A DNA stretch of 64,000 nt. Origin: Erythrobacter sp. (GTDB lineage: Bacteria > Pseudomonadota > Alphaproteobacteria > Sphingomonadales > Sphingomonadaceae). The stretch is from assembly GCA_023653115.1 (NCBI GenBank), contig JAMNXO010000001.1, forward strand, positions 310,001-374,000, in the 5' to 3' direction. The position numbers were made by a program, and so were the translations under genes. Shown here one piece after another: positions 18,442 to 27,431 of the stretch (position 1 is its first letter; every line of letters begins with the position of its first letter). The notes beneath the pieces are model-generated. The model searched no databases and was not told where the DNA came from. It saw only the letters and a list, made by a program, of their open reading frames with translations.

Positions 18442-19008
18442 ATGCACAGCCTGTTTGTCCTTGCAGCGCCGATTGCGCTGATGCTGCCATGGGCAGCCGG
18501 GACAGATGCGCCTGCGCGCGGCGCGCCTTCCGCTCCGCAATGCGAGGCGGCGGGCCAATCGGCCGCTCCGGCGCCGGTGCAGGGGGTCAATCCGCTATCG
18601 GCAATGCGCAGCCAGCAGATCGCGCGGCAGGTGCGGATCGAGCAGCGCGTAGTGGTGCGGATCGCGCCGGCTTCCTCGGCGGTGCGGCAGAATATGCTCG
18701 CCGAACTGCCCCAGCGCGCGATTTCCTCGCGGTTCGAGGAAGCGGGCAAGGAAAAATGCGTGCCCCTCGAGGGCATCGCCGGGGTGCAGACCGGCAGTGG
18801 CAACCGGCTGGTGCTGTTCCTGCGCGACCGGCGGATGATCTCGGTCAACCTCGAAAAATCGTGCCGTGCGCGCGACTTCTACTCGGGCTTTTATGTCGAG
18901 CGCCGCAAGGACGGGCGGTTGTGCGTTGATCGGGACAAGCTGCAATCGCGCACCGGCGTGCGCTGCGAGGTGGAATCGATGCGCCGGCTGGTCGAAGTGC
19001 GCGACTAG
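18442..19008 (+). CDS. Hypothetical secreted protein
   Basis: This 188-aa protein has a likely signal peptide (MHSLFVLAAPIALMLPWAAG, cleavage near residue 20) and an Ala/Pro-rich segment to about 50. The basic domain beyond has three Cys (in EKCVPLEGI, KSCRARDF and LCVDRDKL) plus one near the end (VRCEVES) that could form disulphides. The motif VLFLRDRRMISVNLEKSC suggests a beta-rich fold. I recognise no family. The ATG at 18442 is preferred because the signal peptide begins there; the frame extends 27 codons upstream. It sits between the FAD oxidase and the helicase. Confidence 0.65.
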   Translation: MHSLFVLAAPIALMLPWAAGTDAPARGAPSAPQCEAAGQSAAPAPVQGVNPLSAMRSQQIARQVRIEQRVVVRIAPASSAVRQNMLAELPQRAISSRFEEAGKEKCVPLEGIAGVQTGSGNRLVLFLRDRRMISVNLEKSCRARDFYSGFYVERRKDGRLCVDRDKLQSRTGVRCEVESMRRLVEVRD

Positions 19009-19151
19009 CCAGACCGCGACCGAGCGCGCGTTTCCTTGACTTTCGTGCCCGTTTAAGGGAAAGGCGCGGCGGCCTGAAGCTGCGCGCGGCGCGCAAGGGT
19101 CAGCAATCCCGGCAGCGACCCTGCCCGCTATTCTCGGACACCACACACCGC

Positions 19152-20630
19152 ATGACCTTCGCCGATCTCGGCCTTTCGCCTGAATTGCTCAAAGCCGTCG
19201 AGGATGCGGGCTACACCACGCCGACCGCGATCCAGGCGCAGGCGATCCCCACCGTGCTGATGATGCGCGACCTGATCGGCATTGCCCAGACCGGCACCGG
19301 CAAGACGGCCAGCTTCGTGCTTCCGATGATCGACGTCATGGCCTCGGGCCGCCGCCGCGCGCTGATGCCGCGTTCGCTGATCCTCGAACCGACCCGCGAG
19401 CTCGCCGCTCAGGTGGCCGAGAATTTCGAGAAATACGGCAAGAACCACGATCTCAAGATGGCGCTGCTGATTGGCGGCGTGCAGATGGGTGACCAGCTCA
19501 AGGCCCTGTCGGACGGGGTCGACGTGCTGATCGCTACCCCGGGCCGCCTGATGGACCTGTTCGAGCGCGGCAAGATCATGCTCAATGGCTGCGAGCTGCT
19601 GGTGATCGACGAGGCCGACCGGATGCTCGACATGGGCTTCATCCCGGACATCGAGTTCATCTGCTCCAAGCTGCCCGAAACCCGCCAGACGATGCTGTTC
19701 TCGGCCACCATGCCGCCGCCGATCGAGAAGCTGTCGAAGAAGTTTCTGACCAATCCCAAGCGGATCGAAGTCAGCCGCGCCGCCTCGACCAACGCCGATA
19801 TCACCGCCTTCAAGGTTCCGGTTAAATCGCGCGCGAAGAAGGACACTTTGCGGTGGTTCCTCGAGAATGATCTCGTCGAAACTGCGATCATCTTTGCCAA
19901 CCGCAAGACCACCGTGCGGGAATTGAACCAGAGCCTGACCCGGTTCGGCTTCCGCTCTTCCGAGATCCACGGCGACATGGACCAGTCCAGCCGGATCAAG
20001 GAGCTGGAACGCTTCAAGGCGGGCGAGGTCAATATTCTCGTGGCGTCGGATGTTGCCGCGCGCGGCCTCGACATCAAGGGCGTCAGCCACGTGTTCAACT
20101 ACGACACGCCGTGGCACCCCGATGATTACGTCCACCGCATCGGCCGCACAGGACGCGCCGGCGCCAAGGGCCGGGCTTTCACCTTCGTTTCGGAAGAAGA
20201 CGCCGAAGCGATCAGCAATGTCGAAAAGCTCACCGGCAGCGCGATCAAGGTGTTCGGCAAGGAAGACGTGCGCGTTGACCTCAGCGAAGTGATCGCCAAG
20301 GCCGAAGCCGCCCAGGCCGAGGCCCCGCGCGAGGCCTCCCGCGAAGAGCGTGAGGAACGCAAGCCGCGCCGGTCGCGCGAAGACCGCGAGCCGCGCGAGG
20401 AACGCACTCCGCGTGAAGAGCGCGCTCCGCGTGAAGAACGTGCTCCCCGCGAGGAACGTGCTCCCCGCGAAGAACGCCCGCGCCGCGAGCGATCCGCTCC
20501 GCGCACCGATCAGGTCACGGCCAGCGACGATCGCAAGCCGCGTCGCCGCTATTCGGAAGACGACGCGCCCGTGCCCGCCGGCGAATGGAACGGCCCGCGC
20601 CCGGCGTTCCTCGACATCAGCTTCGACTGA
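19152..20630 (+). CDS. DEAD-box ATP-dependent RNA helicase (RhlE-like)
   Basis: This 492-aa RNA helicase has all the core motifs: Q-motif (TPTAIQAQAIP), motif I AQTGTGKT, Ia PTREL, Ib TPGR, II DEAD, III SAT, V ARGLDI and VI HRIGRTGRAG. The core ends near residue 375. The C-terminal ~110 residues are charged and repetitive, with five tandem PREER(T/A/P) hexads followed by a basic segment, likely an RNA-binding disordered tail. Bacterial members act in ribosome assembly, mRNA turnover and cold adaptation. I leave the gene symbol open because rhlE-type paralogues are hard to separate. Confidence 0.95.
   Translation: MTFADLGLSPELLKAVEDAGYTTPTAIQAQAIPTVLMMRDLIGIAQTGTGKTASFVLPMIDVMASGRRRALMPRSLILEPTRELAAQVAENFEKYGKNHDLKMALLIGGVQMGDQLKALSDGVDVLIATPGRLMDLFERGKIMLNGCELLVIDEADRMLDMGFIPDIEFICSKLPETRQTMLFSATMPPPIEKLSKKFLTNPKRIEVSRAASTNADITAFKVPVKSRAKKDTLRWFLENDLVETAIIFANRKTTVRELNQSLTRFGFRSSEIHGDMDQSSRIKELERFKAGEVNILVASDVAARGLDIKGVSHVFNYDTPWHPDDYVHRIGRTGRAGAKGRAFTFVSEEDAEAISNVEKLTGSAIKVFGKEDVRVDLSEVIAKAEAAQAEAPREASREEREERKPRRSREDREPREERTPREERAPREERAPREERAPREERPRRERSAPRTDQVTASDDRKPRRRYSEDDAPVPAGEWNGPRPAFLDISFD
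20391..20480 (+). repeat. Five 18-bp tandem repeats inside the helicase gene
   Basis: Five in-frame 18-base units (starts 20391, 20409, 20427, 20445, 20463) each encode P-R-E-E-R plus T, A or P. The units differ mostly at third codon positions, so the peptide is kept while the DNA drifts. Copy number is likely to vary between strains. Confidence 0.85.
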
Positions 20631-20678
20631 GGCGCTTAACGCTTTCTTCGCCACTGCCGCGCTAGGCCTGCGGGCGTC

Positions 20679-21509
20679 ATGGACGCCTTTCTCGAAGCCC
20701 TGCGCGAAACCGTCAGCGATCCGCTTCCGGCGGCGCTGGTGTTTGCGGTGCTCGCGCTAATCGTCAAGCGCGACAAGGTGTGGGCCGGCCTCGTCGCCGC
20801 CCGGCGCGAGATCGGCACCAATCTGGGACTTTTGCTGTTCAACGGGGTGGTGCTGATGCCGCTCCTGGCGCTGCCGATGGCGGCCTATCGCGATCTGATC
20901 CCGCGCATGCCCGAACTGATGGAATTCTGGTCCGGCGTCCCGGTGATCGCGGTGGCGATCCTGGCGCTCGTGATGATCGATTTTGCCGCCTATTGGCGCC
21001 ACCGCTTCGAGCACAGTCCCCAATTGTGGCGCATTCATGCGACCCACCACGCCGACGAGGCGATGAACTGGCTCACGCTGCATCGCAAGCATCCGCTTGG
21101 CGAGGTGATGAGCATGCTTATCGATCTCGTCCCGGTGCTGCTGCTGGGGCTGCCGATCTGGGCGATCGTGCTCGCGGGGCTTGTGCGTTCGTGGTGGGGC
21201 TATTTGATCCACGCCGATGTGCCTTGGACATTGGGGCCGGTGGGCAAGGTGATGATGTCGCCTGCCGCGCACCGCCTGCACCACATCCGCGACGAGGCGC
21301 TGATGGGCGCGAATTACGGCAACACCATCACGCTGTGGGACCGTTTGTTCGGCACCTACACCGATCCTGCCCCTTACGTGAACTGCGAGACCGGCATCGC
21401 CGAGGGCACCCGCGATGTGGCAGGCGAATTGCTGCGGCCGTTCGAAGCGCGCTACTGGCGGCAAGCGGGGCCGGAGGCGGCGACGATTGCCGCCACTGAA
21501 GCACCCTGA
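20679..21509 (+). CDS. Sterol desaturase/fatty acid hydroxylase family membrane protein
   Basis: This 276-aa integral membrane protein has hydrophobic segments near residues 12-30, 45-68, 80-105 and 155-180. It carries the three histidine clusters that bind the di-iron centre: HRFEH (~109-113), HATHH (~121-125) and HRLHH (~202-206). The family includes carotenoid hydroxylases, alkylglycerol monooxygenase and sterol C4/C5 oxidases. The substrate here cannot be assigned. The start ATG is 49 bases after the helicase stop; the following DUF4262 gene starts nine bases after this one ends. Confidence 0.87.
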   Translation: MDAFLEALRETVSDPLPAALVFAVLALIVKRDKVWAGLVAARREIGTNLGLLLFNGVVLMPLLALPMAAYRDLIPRMPELMEFWSGVPVIAVAILALVMIDFAAYWRHRFEHSPQLWRIHATHHADEAMNWLTLHRKHPLGEVMSMLIDLVPVLLLGLPIWAIVLAGLVRSWWGYLIHADVPWTLGPVGKVMMSPAAHRLHHIRDEALMGANYGNTITLWDRLFGTYTDPAPYVNCETGIAEGTRDVAGELLRPFEARYWRQAGPEAATIAATEAP

Positions 21510-21517
21510 GCGCGGCC

Positions 21518-22147
21518 ATGCTGCGACATCTGCGCGGCTGGCTGGATGACAAGCGCCGCGATGCGCATGATGCCTCACTCCTGCGCAAGATCGAGCAGCA
21601 TGGCTGGACGGCCAACTACGTCTTCGACAAGCGCGATCCCAACCATCGCGATTTTGCCTATACGATCGGCTTCAGCGATTTCGGCGCACCCGAACTGATC
21701 GTCTTTGATCTCGATGCGCAGTTCATCAATGGCCTGTTCTGGCAGTATTTCCATTATCTCAAGTCGGGTCAGGAACTGGTCGACGGTCTCGTCTTCCGGC
21801 CCAGCGACATGCCCGGGTTCGAGTGCACGCTGCGCAAGGCGGTGAGGCCCGAGACATGGGAGCAGCACGTGTTCGATGCGATGCGGTACTCCCGGACACA
21901 GGGGCGCGAAGACAGGCCGCCGGTGATGCAGATCGTCTGGCCGAGCGCGTCGAGCGGACATTATCCCTGGTCGCCGGGCTGTCCGCAGGACTACGGAGAA
22001 ATCCAGCCCCAGCTTTATGAGAGCGCGCCGCCTGAAGGCGCACCCGTGTTCGACGCGATCGCCTATCCCACCACCTTCACAAAGCTGTCCAGCACACGTT
22101 TCTCGCCCGCATTCTCGAACAGGATGGTGAGCTTGTTGCCTTCCTGA
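21518..22147 (+). CDS. DUF4262 domain-containing protein
   Basis: This 209-aa soluble protein matches DUF4262 (function unknown) in residues ~22-160: WTANYVFDKR, FAYTIGFSDFGAPELIVF and the terminal WSPGCPQDYGEIQPQL. The last 28 residues are encoded by DNA that is also the antisense strand of the uvrD 3' end, an 85-base convergent overlap. That part of the protein (after about residue 182) has no obvious family counterpart and may be a read-through extension. It lies nine bases after the sterol desaturase-like gene. Confidence 0.75.
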   Translation: MLRHLRGWLDDKRRDAHDASLLRKIEQHGWTANYVFDKRDPNHRDFAYTIGFSDFGAPELIVFDLDAQFINGLFWQYFHYLKSGQELVDGLVFRPSDMPGFECTLRKAVRPETWEQHVFDAMRYSRTQGREDRPPVMQIVWPSASSGHYPWSPGCPQDYGEIQPQLYESAPPEGAPVFDAIAYPTTFTKLSSTRFSPAFSNRMVSLLPS

Positions 22148-24369
22148 TCGATGACGCATCCGGTGCCGAACTTGTCGTGGCTCACCATCGCGCCGATCGC
22201 GATGTCGCTGCGGGCAGGGGCGGCAAAGCTGGCGGCCGAGCGGGTGTTTTCGCGCACCCGGGCAGGCTTGGTCTCGTAGCCCGAGGTCAGCGCCCGCTGC
22301 CAGCCGGGGCCGCGGGTTTGGGCCTTGGACGGGTAATCGCGCGCGACATGGGCGAAGGGGTCTTCCTGCTCGCTCCAGTTGGCGCGCCACAGGCTGGCCC
22401 CGCCGGTAAGCGTGGTTTCCTGATCAATATGTTCGGCCGGCAAATCCTCGATAAAGCGCGAGGGGATCGAACTCACCCATTGGCCATAGATGCGGCGGTT
22501 GGCGGCGTGGAGGATGGTGCAATGCCGCCGTGCGCGGGTGATCGCCACGTAAGCGAGGCGGCGCTCCTCCTCGAGACTGGCGAGCCCGCCTTCGTCGATC
22601 GCGCGCTGGCTGGGGAACACGCCTTCCTCCCAGCCGACGCAGAACACATTGTCGAACTCCAGGCCCTTGGCAGCGTGGATCGTCATGATCGTTACCGTCT
22701 CGCCGGCGTCCGATCGGTCATTGTCCATGACGAGGCTGACATGCTCGAGGAAATCGCCGAGCGTGGCGTATTCCTCCATCGCGCGCGCGAGTTCGGAGAG
22801 GTTCTCGGCGCGGCCTGCGCTCTCGGGCGAACGGTCGGCGGCGAGCATGGCGTTGTAGCCCGCTTCTTCCAGCACCAGCCGCAGAAGATCGGATGGCGAG
22901 AGCACCTCGGCCTGCTCGCGCCAGTGCAGGAACTGCCGCAGCAAGCCGCCGATGGTGATCGCGGTGCGCTTGGGCAGTTCATCGCTGTCGGCCAGTTGCA
23001 GCGCCGCGGCGGCCAGCGGCAGTCCGGTGCGGCGCGCATGGCTGTGCATCTGCTCCAGCGCCTTCGCCCCGAGCCCGCGCTTGGGCTGGTTGTGGATGCG
23101 TTCGAACGCCAGATCGTCTTGCGGCTGGGCGATGAGGCGCAGATAGGCGAGCGCATCGCGGATTTCGGCGCGTTCATAAAAGCGGAAGCCGCCGATGATG
23201 CGGTAGTTGATCCCGATTTGGATGAACCGGTCTTCAAACTCGCGGGTCTGGTATTGCGCGCGCACCAGAATGGCGACCTGATCGAGCGCTGCGCCTTCGC
23301 GTTCCAGCCGCTCGATCGCCTCACCCACCCGGCGCGCTTCCTCGGGCGCGTCCCACACGCCGATGACCTTGACCTTGTCGCCGCCGTTCACCTCGGTCCA
23401 CAGCGTCTTGTCATGGCGCTGCGAATTGGCGCGGATCAGGCCTGATGCTGCACCCAGAATATGCGGAGTGGAGCGGTAATTCTGTTCGAGCCGGATCACC
23501 TCGGCGCCTGGAAAATCCTTTTCGAACCGCAGGATATTGGCGACTTCCGCGCCGCGCCAGGAATAGATCGACTGGTCATCATCGCCGACGACGCAGATGT
23601 TCTTGTGCTCCTGCGCGAGCAGCCGCAGCCACAGATACTGGACTGCGTTGGTATCCTGATATTCGTCCACCATGATGTAGCGGAAGGCGCGCTGGTAGTG
23701 GCTCAGGATGTCGTAATGGCTGCGCAGGATGTTGAGCATGTGCAGCATCAGATCGCCGAAATCGCAGGCGTTGAGCTGGCGCAGGCGTTCCTGATAGCGG
23801 GTGTAGAGCGCGGTGCCGCGGCCATTGGCATAGGCCTCGTTCTCCACCGCATCGAGATCGGCGGGGTTGAGGCCGCGGTTCTTCCAGCGATCGATCAGAC
23901 CGGCCAGCTGGCGCGCAGGCCAGCGCTTTTCATCAAGCTCGGCCTCGGCGATCAGCTGCTTCAGCAGCCGCAGCTGATCATCGGTGTCGATGATGGTGTA
24001 ATTGTGCTGCAGCCCCACCAGTTCGGCATGGCGGCGCAGCATCTTGGCGCAGATCGAATGGAAGGTGCCGAGCCACGGCAGGCCTTCTGCCGCCGGGCCC
24101 AGCAGATGGCCGACCCGCTCGCGCATTTCGCGCGCGGCCTTGTTGGTGAAGGTGACGCACAGGATCTGCGAGGGGAACGCCCGCCGCGTCGCCACCAGAT
24201 GCGTCAGCCGCGCGGTGAGCGCCGCGGTCTTGCCCGTGCCCGCGCCCGCCAGCATCAGCACCGGGCCCTCGGTCGCAAGCACAGCGGCGCGCTGCGGCGG
24301 ATTGAGCCGCGCGGCATAGGCAGGCACCGGATCATGGGCCGGGACAGATGGGGGCAAAGTCGTGCTCAT
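22063..24369 (-). CDS. uvrD: ATP-dependent DNA helicase UvrD/PcrA
   Basis: This 768-aa SF1A helicase acts in nucleotide excision and mismatch repair and strips proteins from DNA. It contains Walker A GAGTGKT (~45-51), motif Ia FTNKAAREM, motif II DEYQDTN, motif III GDDDQSIYSWRGA, motif IV LEQNYRS, motif V TIHAAKGLEF and motif VI ARRHCTI. The C-terminus has the PcrA/UvrD Tudor-like domain (GAMVSHDKFGTGCVI) that contacts RNA polymerase. The ATG at 24369 begins MSTTLPPSVP; an in-frame codon 18 positions upstream is less likely. No SOS box is visible before it. Confidence 0.95.
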   Translation of the reverse strand: MSTTLPPSVPAHDPVPAYAARLNPPQRAAVLATEGPVLMLAGAGTGKTAALTARLTHLVATRRAFPSQILCVTFTNKAAREMRERVGHLLGPAAEGLPWLGTFHSICAKMLRRHAELVGLQHNYTIIDTDDQLRLLKQLIAEAELDEKRWPARQLAGLIDRWKNRGLNPADLDAVENEAYANGRGTALYTRYQERLRQLNACDFGDLMLHMLNILRSHYDILSHYQRAFRYIMVDEYQDTNAVQYLWLRLLAQEHKNICVVGDDDQSIYSWRGAEVANILRFEKDFPGAEVIRLEQNYRSTPHILGAASGLIRANSQRHDKTLWTEVNGGDKVKVIGVWDAPEEARRVGEAIERLEREGAALDQVAILVRAQYQTREFEDRFIQIGINYRIIGGFRFYERAEIRDALAYLRLIAQPQDDLAFERIHNQPKRGLGAKALEQMHSHARRTGLPLAAAALQLADSDELPKRTAITIGGLLRQFLHWREQAEVLSPSDLLRLVLEEAGYNAMLAADRSPESAGRAENLSELARAMEEYATLGDFLEHVSLVMDNDRSDAGETVTIMTIHAAKGLEFDNVFCVGWEEGVFPSQRAIDEGGLASLEEERRLAYVAITRARRHCTILHAANRRIYGQWVSSIPSRFIEDLPAEHIDQETTLTGGASLWRANWSEQEDPFAHVARDYPSKAQTRGPGWQRALTSGYETKPARVRENTRSAASFAAPARSDIAIGAMVSHDKFGTGCVIDQEGNKLTILFENAGEKRVLDSFVKVVG

Positions 24370-24442
24370 GGTCTCATGCGAACAGGTAGGGAACATTGTC
24401 GGCGCGGGCAAGCGCCTTGGCACAGCTTATCGACGGTGCGGC

Positions 24443-24997
24443 TCAGGCGGCAGGCGCGGCGAGCCGGAACAGGCTGAGCTTGGCCTTGCCAACCTTGCGC
24501 ATCGTATCGAGCGCGAGGCCGTTGATCGCCGGATCCTCGTTGAACGCGGTTTCGAGGCTGATCCAGGTCTGCGGGCCGATCCAGCCGAGGCGCAGCAGCC
24601 GGTCGAGCGCCACTTCGCCCGCGCCCGAGTGATAGGGCGGATCAGCGAAGATCAGATCGAGCGGCTGGTTTGCGGCGCGCAATTGCGTGGCGGAACCGGC
24701 CTCGACCCGCGCCTTGTCGCGGGCGCCGAGCGTGGTGATATTGGCGCGGATCGCATCGAGCGCTGGGCGGTCCTGCTCGACAAACAGGCACGTCGCCGCC
24801 CCGCGCGAGAGCGCTTCCAGCCCGAGCGCGCCGGATCCTGCAAACAGATCGGCGACCTGCAAGCCTTCGAAATCGCCGAGCCGGCTCACCAGCATCGAAA
24901 ACAGCGTCTCGCGCGTGCGGTCGGCCGTGGGACGGGTGGCATCGCCCTTGGGCGCGACCAGCTTGCGACCGCGCCATTCGCCAGCGATGATCCTCAC
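24443..24997 (-). CDS. rsmD: 16S rRNA (guanine-966-N2)-methyltransferase RsmD
   Basis: This 184-aa SAM-dependent methyltransferase modifies G966 of 16S rRNA. It shows MRIIAGEWRGRKL at the N-terminus, RPTADRTRETLFSML (~22-36), SAM-binding DLFAGSGALGLEALSRGA (~50-67) and catalytic FADPPYHSG (~116-124). The start is a GTG overlapping the stop of the upstream pseudouridine synthase by four bases (GTGA), so both rRNA-modification genes are translationally coupled. Confidence 0.95.
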   Translation of the reverse strand: MRIIAGEWRGRKLVAPKGDATRPTADRTRETLFSMLVSRLGDFEGLQVADLFAGSGALGLEALSRGAATCLFVEQDRPALDAIRANITTLGARDKARVEAGSATQLRAANQPLDLIFADPPYHSGAGEVALDRLLRLGWIGPQTWISLETAFNEDPAINGLALDTMRKVGKAKLSLFRLAAPAA

Positions 24998-26166
24998 TTG
25001 CGCGGACCCCGCGGCGGGGTGTTGCCGCGCGTCGGGGCCGGACGCTTGCGTGATGGTGAGCGCGTGCCGGTGGGCGAGCCCGGGCCTCTGCGCGGTGCGT
25101 TCGTCAGGGTCTCGTTGCCCTTTCGCGGCGCTGGTCCTGCGCGATCAGCGCCCTTGCGCGGCGGCGTGGCAGCGCGATCAGAGCCCTTGTTAGAGGCGGT
25201 CGCAGGACGACCGGGGCCTTTGCGTGCCTGAGAACGCTGGGGGCGTGCGGCGGCATCATCATCCTTGCGCGGCGCAGGGCGTGCGGACGGCGCTTTGTGC
25301 GGCGCAGGTCGCGCTGGACGCGGCGGTTTGGCGGGCGCGGGAGCCGGGGCGGCGATCACGACCTTGTCCGCCTTCTTCACCCCGCCGCGCGGGATCGGCG
25401 TGCCGGTCATCTCGGACAGGAAATGCGCTACCGGCTTGCCGGTCAGTTCGACCGCCTGCCCACGCGGCAGATCACCGATGTTGAACGGGCCGTATCCGGT
25501 GCGGATCAGGCGGTTGACCTGCAATCCGAGATATTCGAGCACGCGCCGCACTTCGCGGTTCTTGCCCTCGGTGATGGTTATCTCGATCCAGAGATTGCGG
25601 CCCGAACTGCGTTCAAGATTGGCGTTGATCGAGCCATAGCGCACCCCGTCAATCTCCACCCCGTCCATCAGGTCTTCCAGCTGGCTTTGGGTCACCACAC
25701 CGAAGGCGCGGGCGCGGTAGGTGCGCGGCACCTTGGTGGCGGGCAGTTCCATCGTGCGCTTCAAACCGCCGTCATTGGTGAGCAGCAGCAGGCCTTCGGT
25801 GTTGAGATCGAGCCGTCCGACCGGGATCAGCCGCGGCGTGCCCGCGGGCAAGGCATTGCGCAGGGCGGCGTAGATGGTGGGGCGGCCAGCCGGATCACGC
25901 TCGGCGGTGATGAGGCCGGTGGGCTTGTTGAAGGCGAACAGGCGGGTCGCTTCGGCAGCGGCAACGGGTTTGCCGTCAACGGTGACGCCTTTCAGGCTTG
26001 CCAAGATCGTGGCCGGGGTATCCAGCACCGTGCCGTCCAGCGCCACGCGCCCTTCGGCAATCATCCGCTCGATCTCGCGCCGGCTGGCGATCCCGGCACG
26101 GGCGAGCAGCTTGGCGATACGGTCCCCTTCGGGACGGTCGGTGGAGCGGGGGGGCAGGGTGGGCAT
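24994..26166 (-). CDS. Ribosomal large-subunit pseudouridine synthase RluB-like
   Basis: This 390-aa enzyme has an S4 RNA-binding domain (about 17-65, RIAKLLARAGIASRREIERM). The catalytic domain of the RsuA/RluB/E/F family follows, with catalytic Asp in GRLDLNTEGLLLLTNDG and the downstream GKNREVRRVLEYLGL. The core ends near residue 250. The last ~140 residues are a Pro/Arg/Lys/Ala-rich, low-complexity basic tail, longer than in E. coli RluB and common in alphaproteobacterial orthologues. It probably makes pseudouridine 2605 in 23S rRNA. It is coupled to rsmD by a four-base overlap. Confidence 0.9.
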   Translation of the reverse strand: MPTLPPRSTDRPEGDRIAKLLARAGIASRREIERMIAEGRVALDGTVLDTPATILASLKGVTVDGKPVAAAEATRLFAFNKPTGLITAERDPAGRPTIYAALRNALPAGTPRLIPVGRLDLNTEGLLLLTNDGGLKRTMELPATKVPRTYRARAFGVVTQSQLEDLMDGVEIDGVRYGSINANLERSSGRNLWIEITITEGKNREVRRVLEYLGLQVNRLIRTGYGPFNIGDLPRGQAVELTGKPVAHFLSEMTGTPIPRGGVKKADKVVIAAPAPAPAKPPRPARPAPHKAPSARPAPRKDDDAAARPQRSQARKGPGRPATASNKGSDRAATPPRKGADRAGPAPRKGNETLTNAPRRGPGSPTGTRSPSRKRPAPTRGNTPPRGPRK

Positions 26167-26184
26167 GGCGCGGCGACTAGGCGT

Positions 26185-27345
26185 TCAACCCGCCGCCCGC
26201 AAGGCTTCAGCCACGATCTGGTCAAACCGCGCAATCCCGCCTTCGAGCGTGCCGAGCGTCAGGTGGGTGATCGCGCCCGAGGAAAGCCCCTGCTGGCCGA
26301 GTTCGGCAGCGCGGAAATCCTCGCTCGCGAAGACCCCGCCATCGAGCAGGTTCCAGCTCCTTTCCCAATGCGCCAGCGCCTTTTCGGTGGCCGGGGCCTC
26401 GGGAATGAGCATGAAATCTTCCACCAGCGTAAGGTCTGCCGCCTGCGGCATCAGCACCATCACGTTCACATAATCGGGGCTGGGTACGATGATCGTGGCG
26501 GGCAGCAGCTGGTAGGCGAAGGTCACCACGCGCCGCAATTCGTGCATATTGGTGAGATCGACCTCGGCCATCTCCTCCAGCCGCCCGACGGCGGAACGCT
26601 GGTGCGGGCCGATCTGGTCGCCTGCGGTGATCCCGTCCTTGAAGAACGGGCCGATGGTGGCAGCGTGCAGGCGGGTGACATGGTAGCTTTCAAGGAAGGC
26701 ATCCATGATCAGCTTCCAGTTGCCGCGCACCGTGTGCAGCTTACGCCGGAACAGATGCGCCCCGCCAAGGCCGAAGCTGTCGAGATCGCCGCCTACGGCT
26801 TGTGCATGGGTGAAGTCGGCCCCTTCGGCTGGCGCGAACCAGATCAAGCCGCCCGCCTCGATGTTGGGCAGTTCCACGAGGCCATAATCGCCCTTGTCCA
26901 TGCCGGGGAAGGTCTCGGGCCGGGGCAGGGCCATAAGGCCTCCGTCGAGCCGGTAGGTCCAGGCGTGATAGGGGCAGACGAGCCGCTTGGCGCATTGCAC
27001 CTCGCTGCCCTCGACCAGTCGCGTGCCGCGGTGGCGGCAGACGTTGAGGAACACGTGGGCGCGGCCCTCGGCGTCGCGGGTGATCAGCAGCGGGCGGCCG
27101 GTGGCATCATGCGGCACCGCCATGCCGGGCTCGGGCAGCAGCGCGGAGGGGCAGATGACCTGCGGCAGGCGATCGAACAGCGCCGCCTTCTCGCGCCCGA
27201 AGTGATCGGGGCAGGTGTAGTTGCTCGCCGGCACCGTCTGGATGCCGCCTGCGACTTTGCCGATCCCGTCCCGGATCGCCTCGGCCAGTGCCAATTGCCC
27301 GGCGGTGGGGCGCAAATTGGGCATATCTGTTGTGGCAGCGTTCAT
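26185..27345 (-). CDS. Rieske [2Fe-2S] aromatic-ring-hydroxylating oxygenase, alpha subunit-like
   Basis: This 386-aa oxygenase carries the Rieske cluster ligands CRHRGTRL (~84-91) and CPYHAW (~104-109). The mononuclear-iron site is NWKLIMDAFLESYHVTRLH (~191-209), with the bridging Asp and the two His. No beta subunit, ferredoxin or reductase is adjacent, so partners must lie elsewhere. Single-subunit members include choline/carnitine monooxygenases and O-demethylases; the substrate is unknown. The ATG is followed by MNAATTDMPNLRPT. It is separated from the pseudouridine synthase by 18 bases and divergent from ampG. Confidence 0.88.
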   Translation of the reverse strand: MNAATTDMPNLRPTAGQLALAEAIRDGIGKVAGGIQTVPASNYTCPDHFGREKAALFDRLPQVICPSALLPEPGMAVPHDATGRPLLITRDAEGRAHVFLNVCRHRGTRLVEGSEVQCAKRLVCPYHAWTYRLDGGLMALPRPETFPGMDKGDYGLVELPNIEAGGLIWFAPAEGADFTHAQAVGGDLDSFGLGGAHLFRRKLHTVRGNWKLIMDAFLESYHVTRLHAATIGPFFKDGITAGDQIGPHQRSAVGRLEEMAEVDLTNMHELRRVVTFAYQLLPATIIVPSPDYVNVMVLMPQAADLTLVEDFMLIPEAPATEKALAHWERSWNLLDGGVFASEDFRAAELGQQGLSSGAITHLTLGTLEGGIARFDQIVAEALRAAG

Positions 27346-27431
27346 CGCTCTTTTCTCATCCTCTCAACCCGGCCTAGTGTGGCACGAAACCGGGCCAGAG
27401 CAAATCTCCGGCCGCAATGATGGGATCGTCA

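Noticed and set aside
25297-27420. 707-codon plus-strand frame opposite the pseudouridine synthase and Rieske genes
   Set aside because: It crosses two clear minus-strand genes and their gap and shows no domain of its own.
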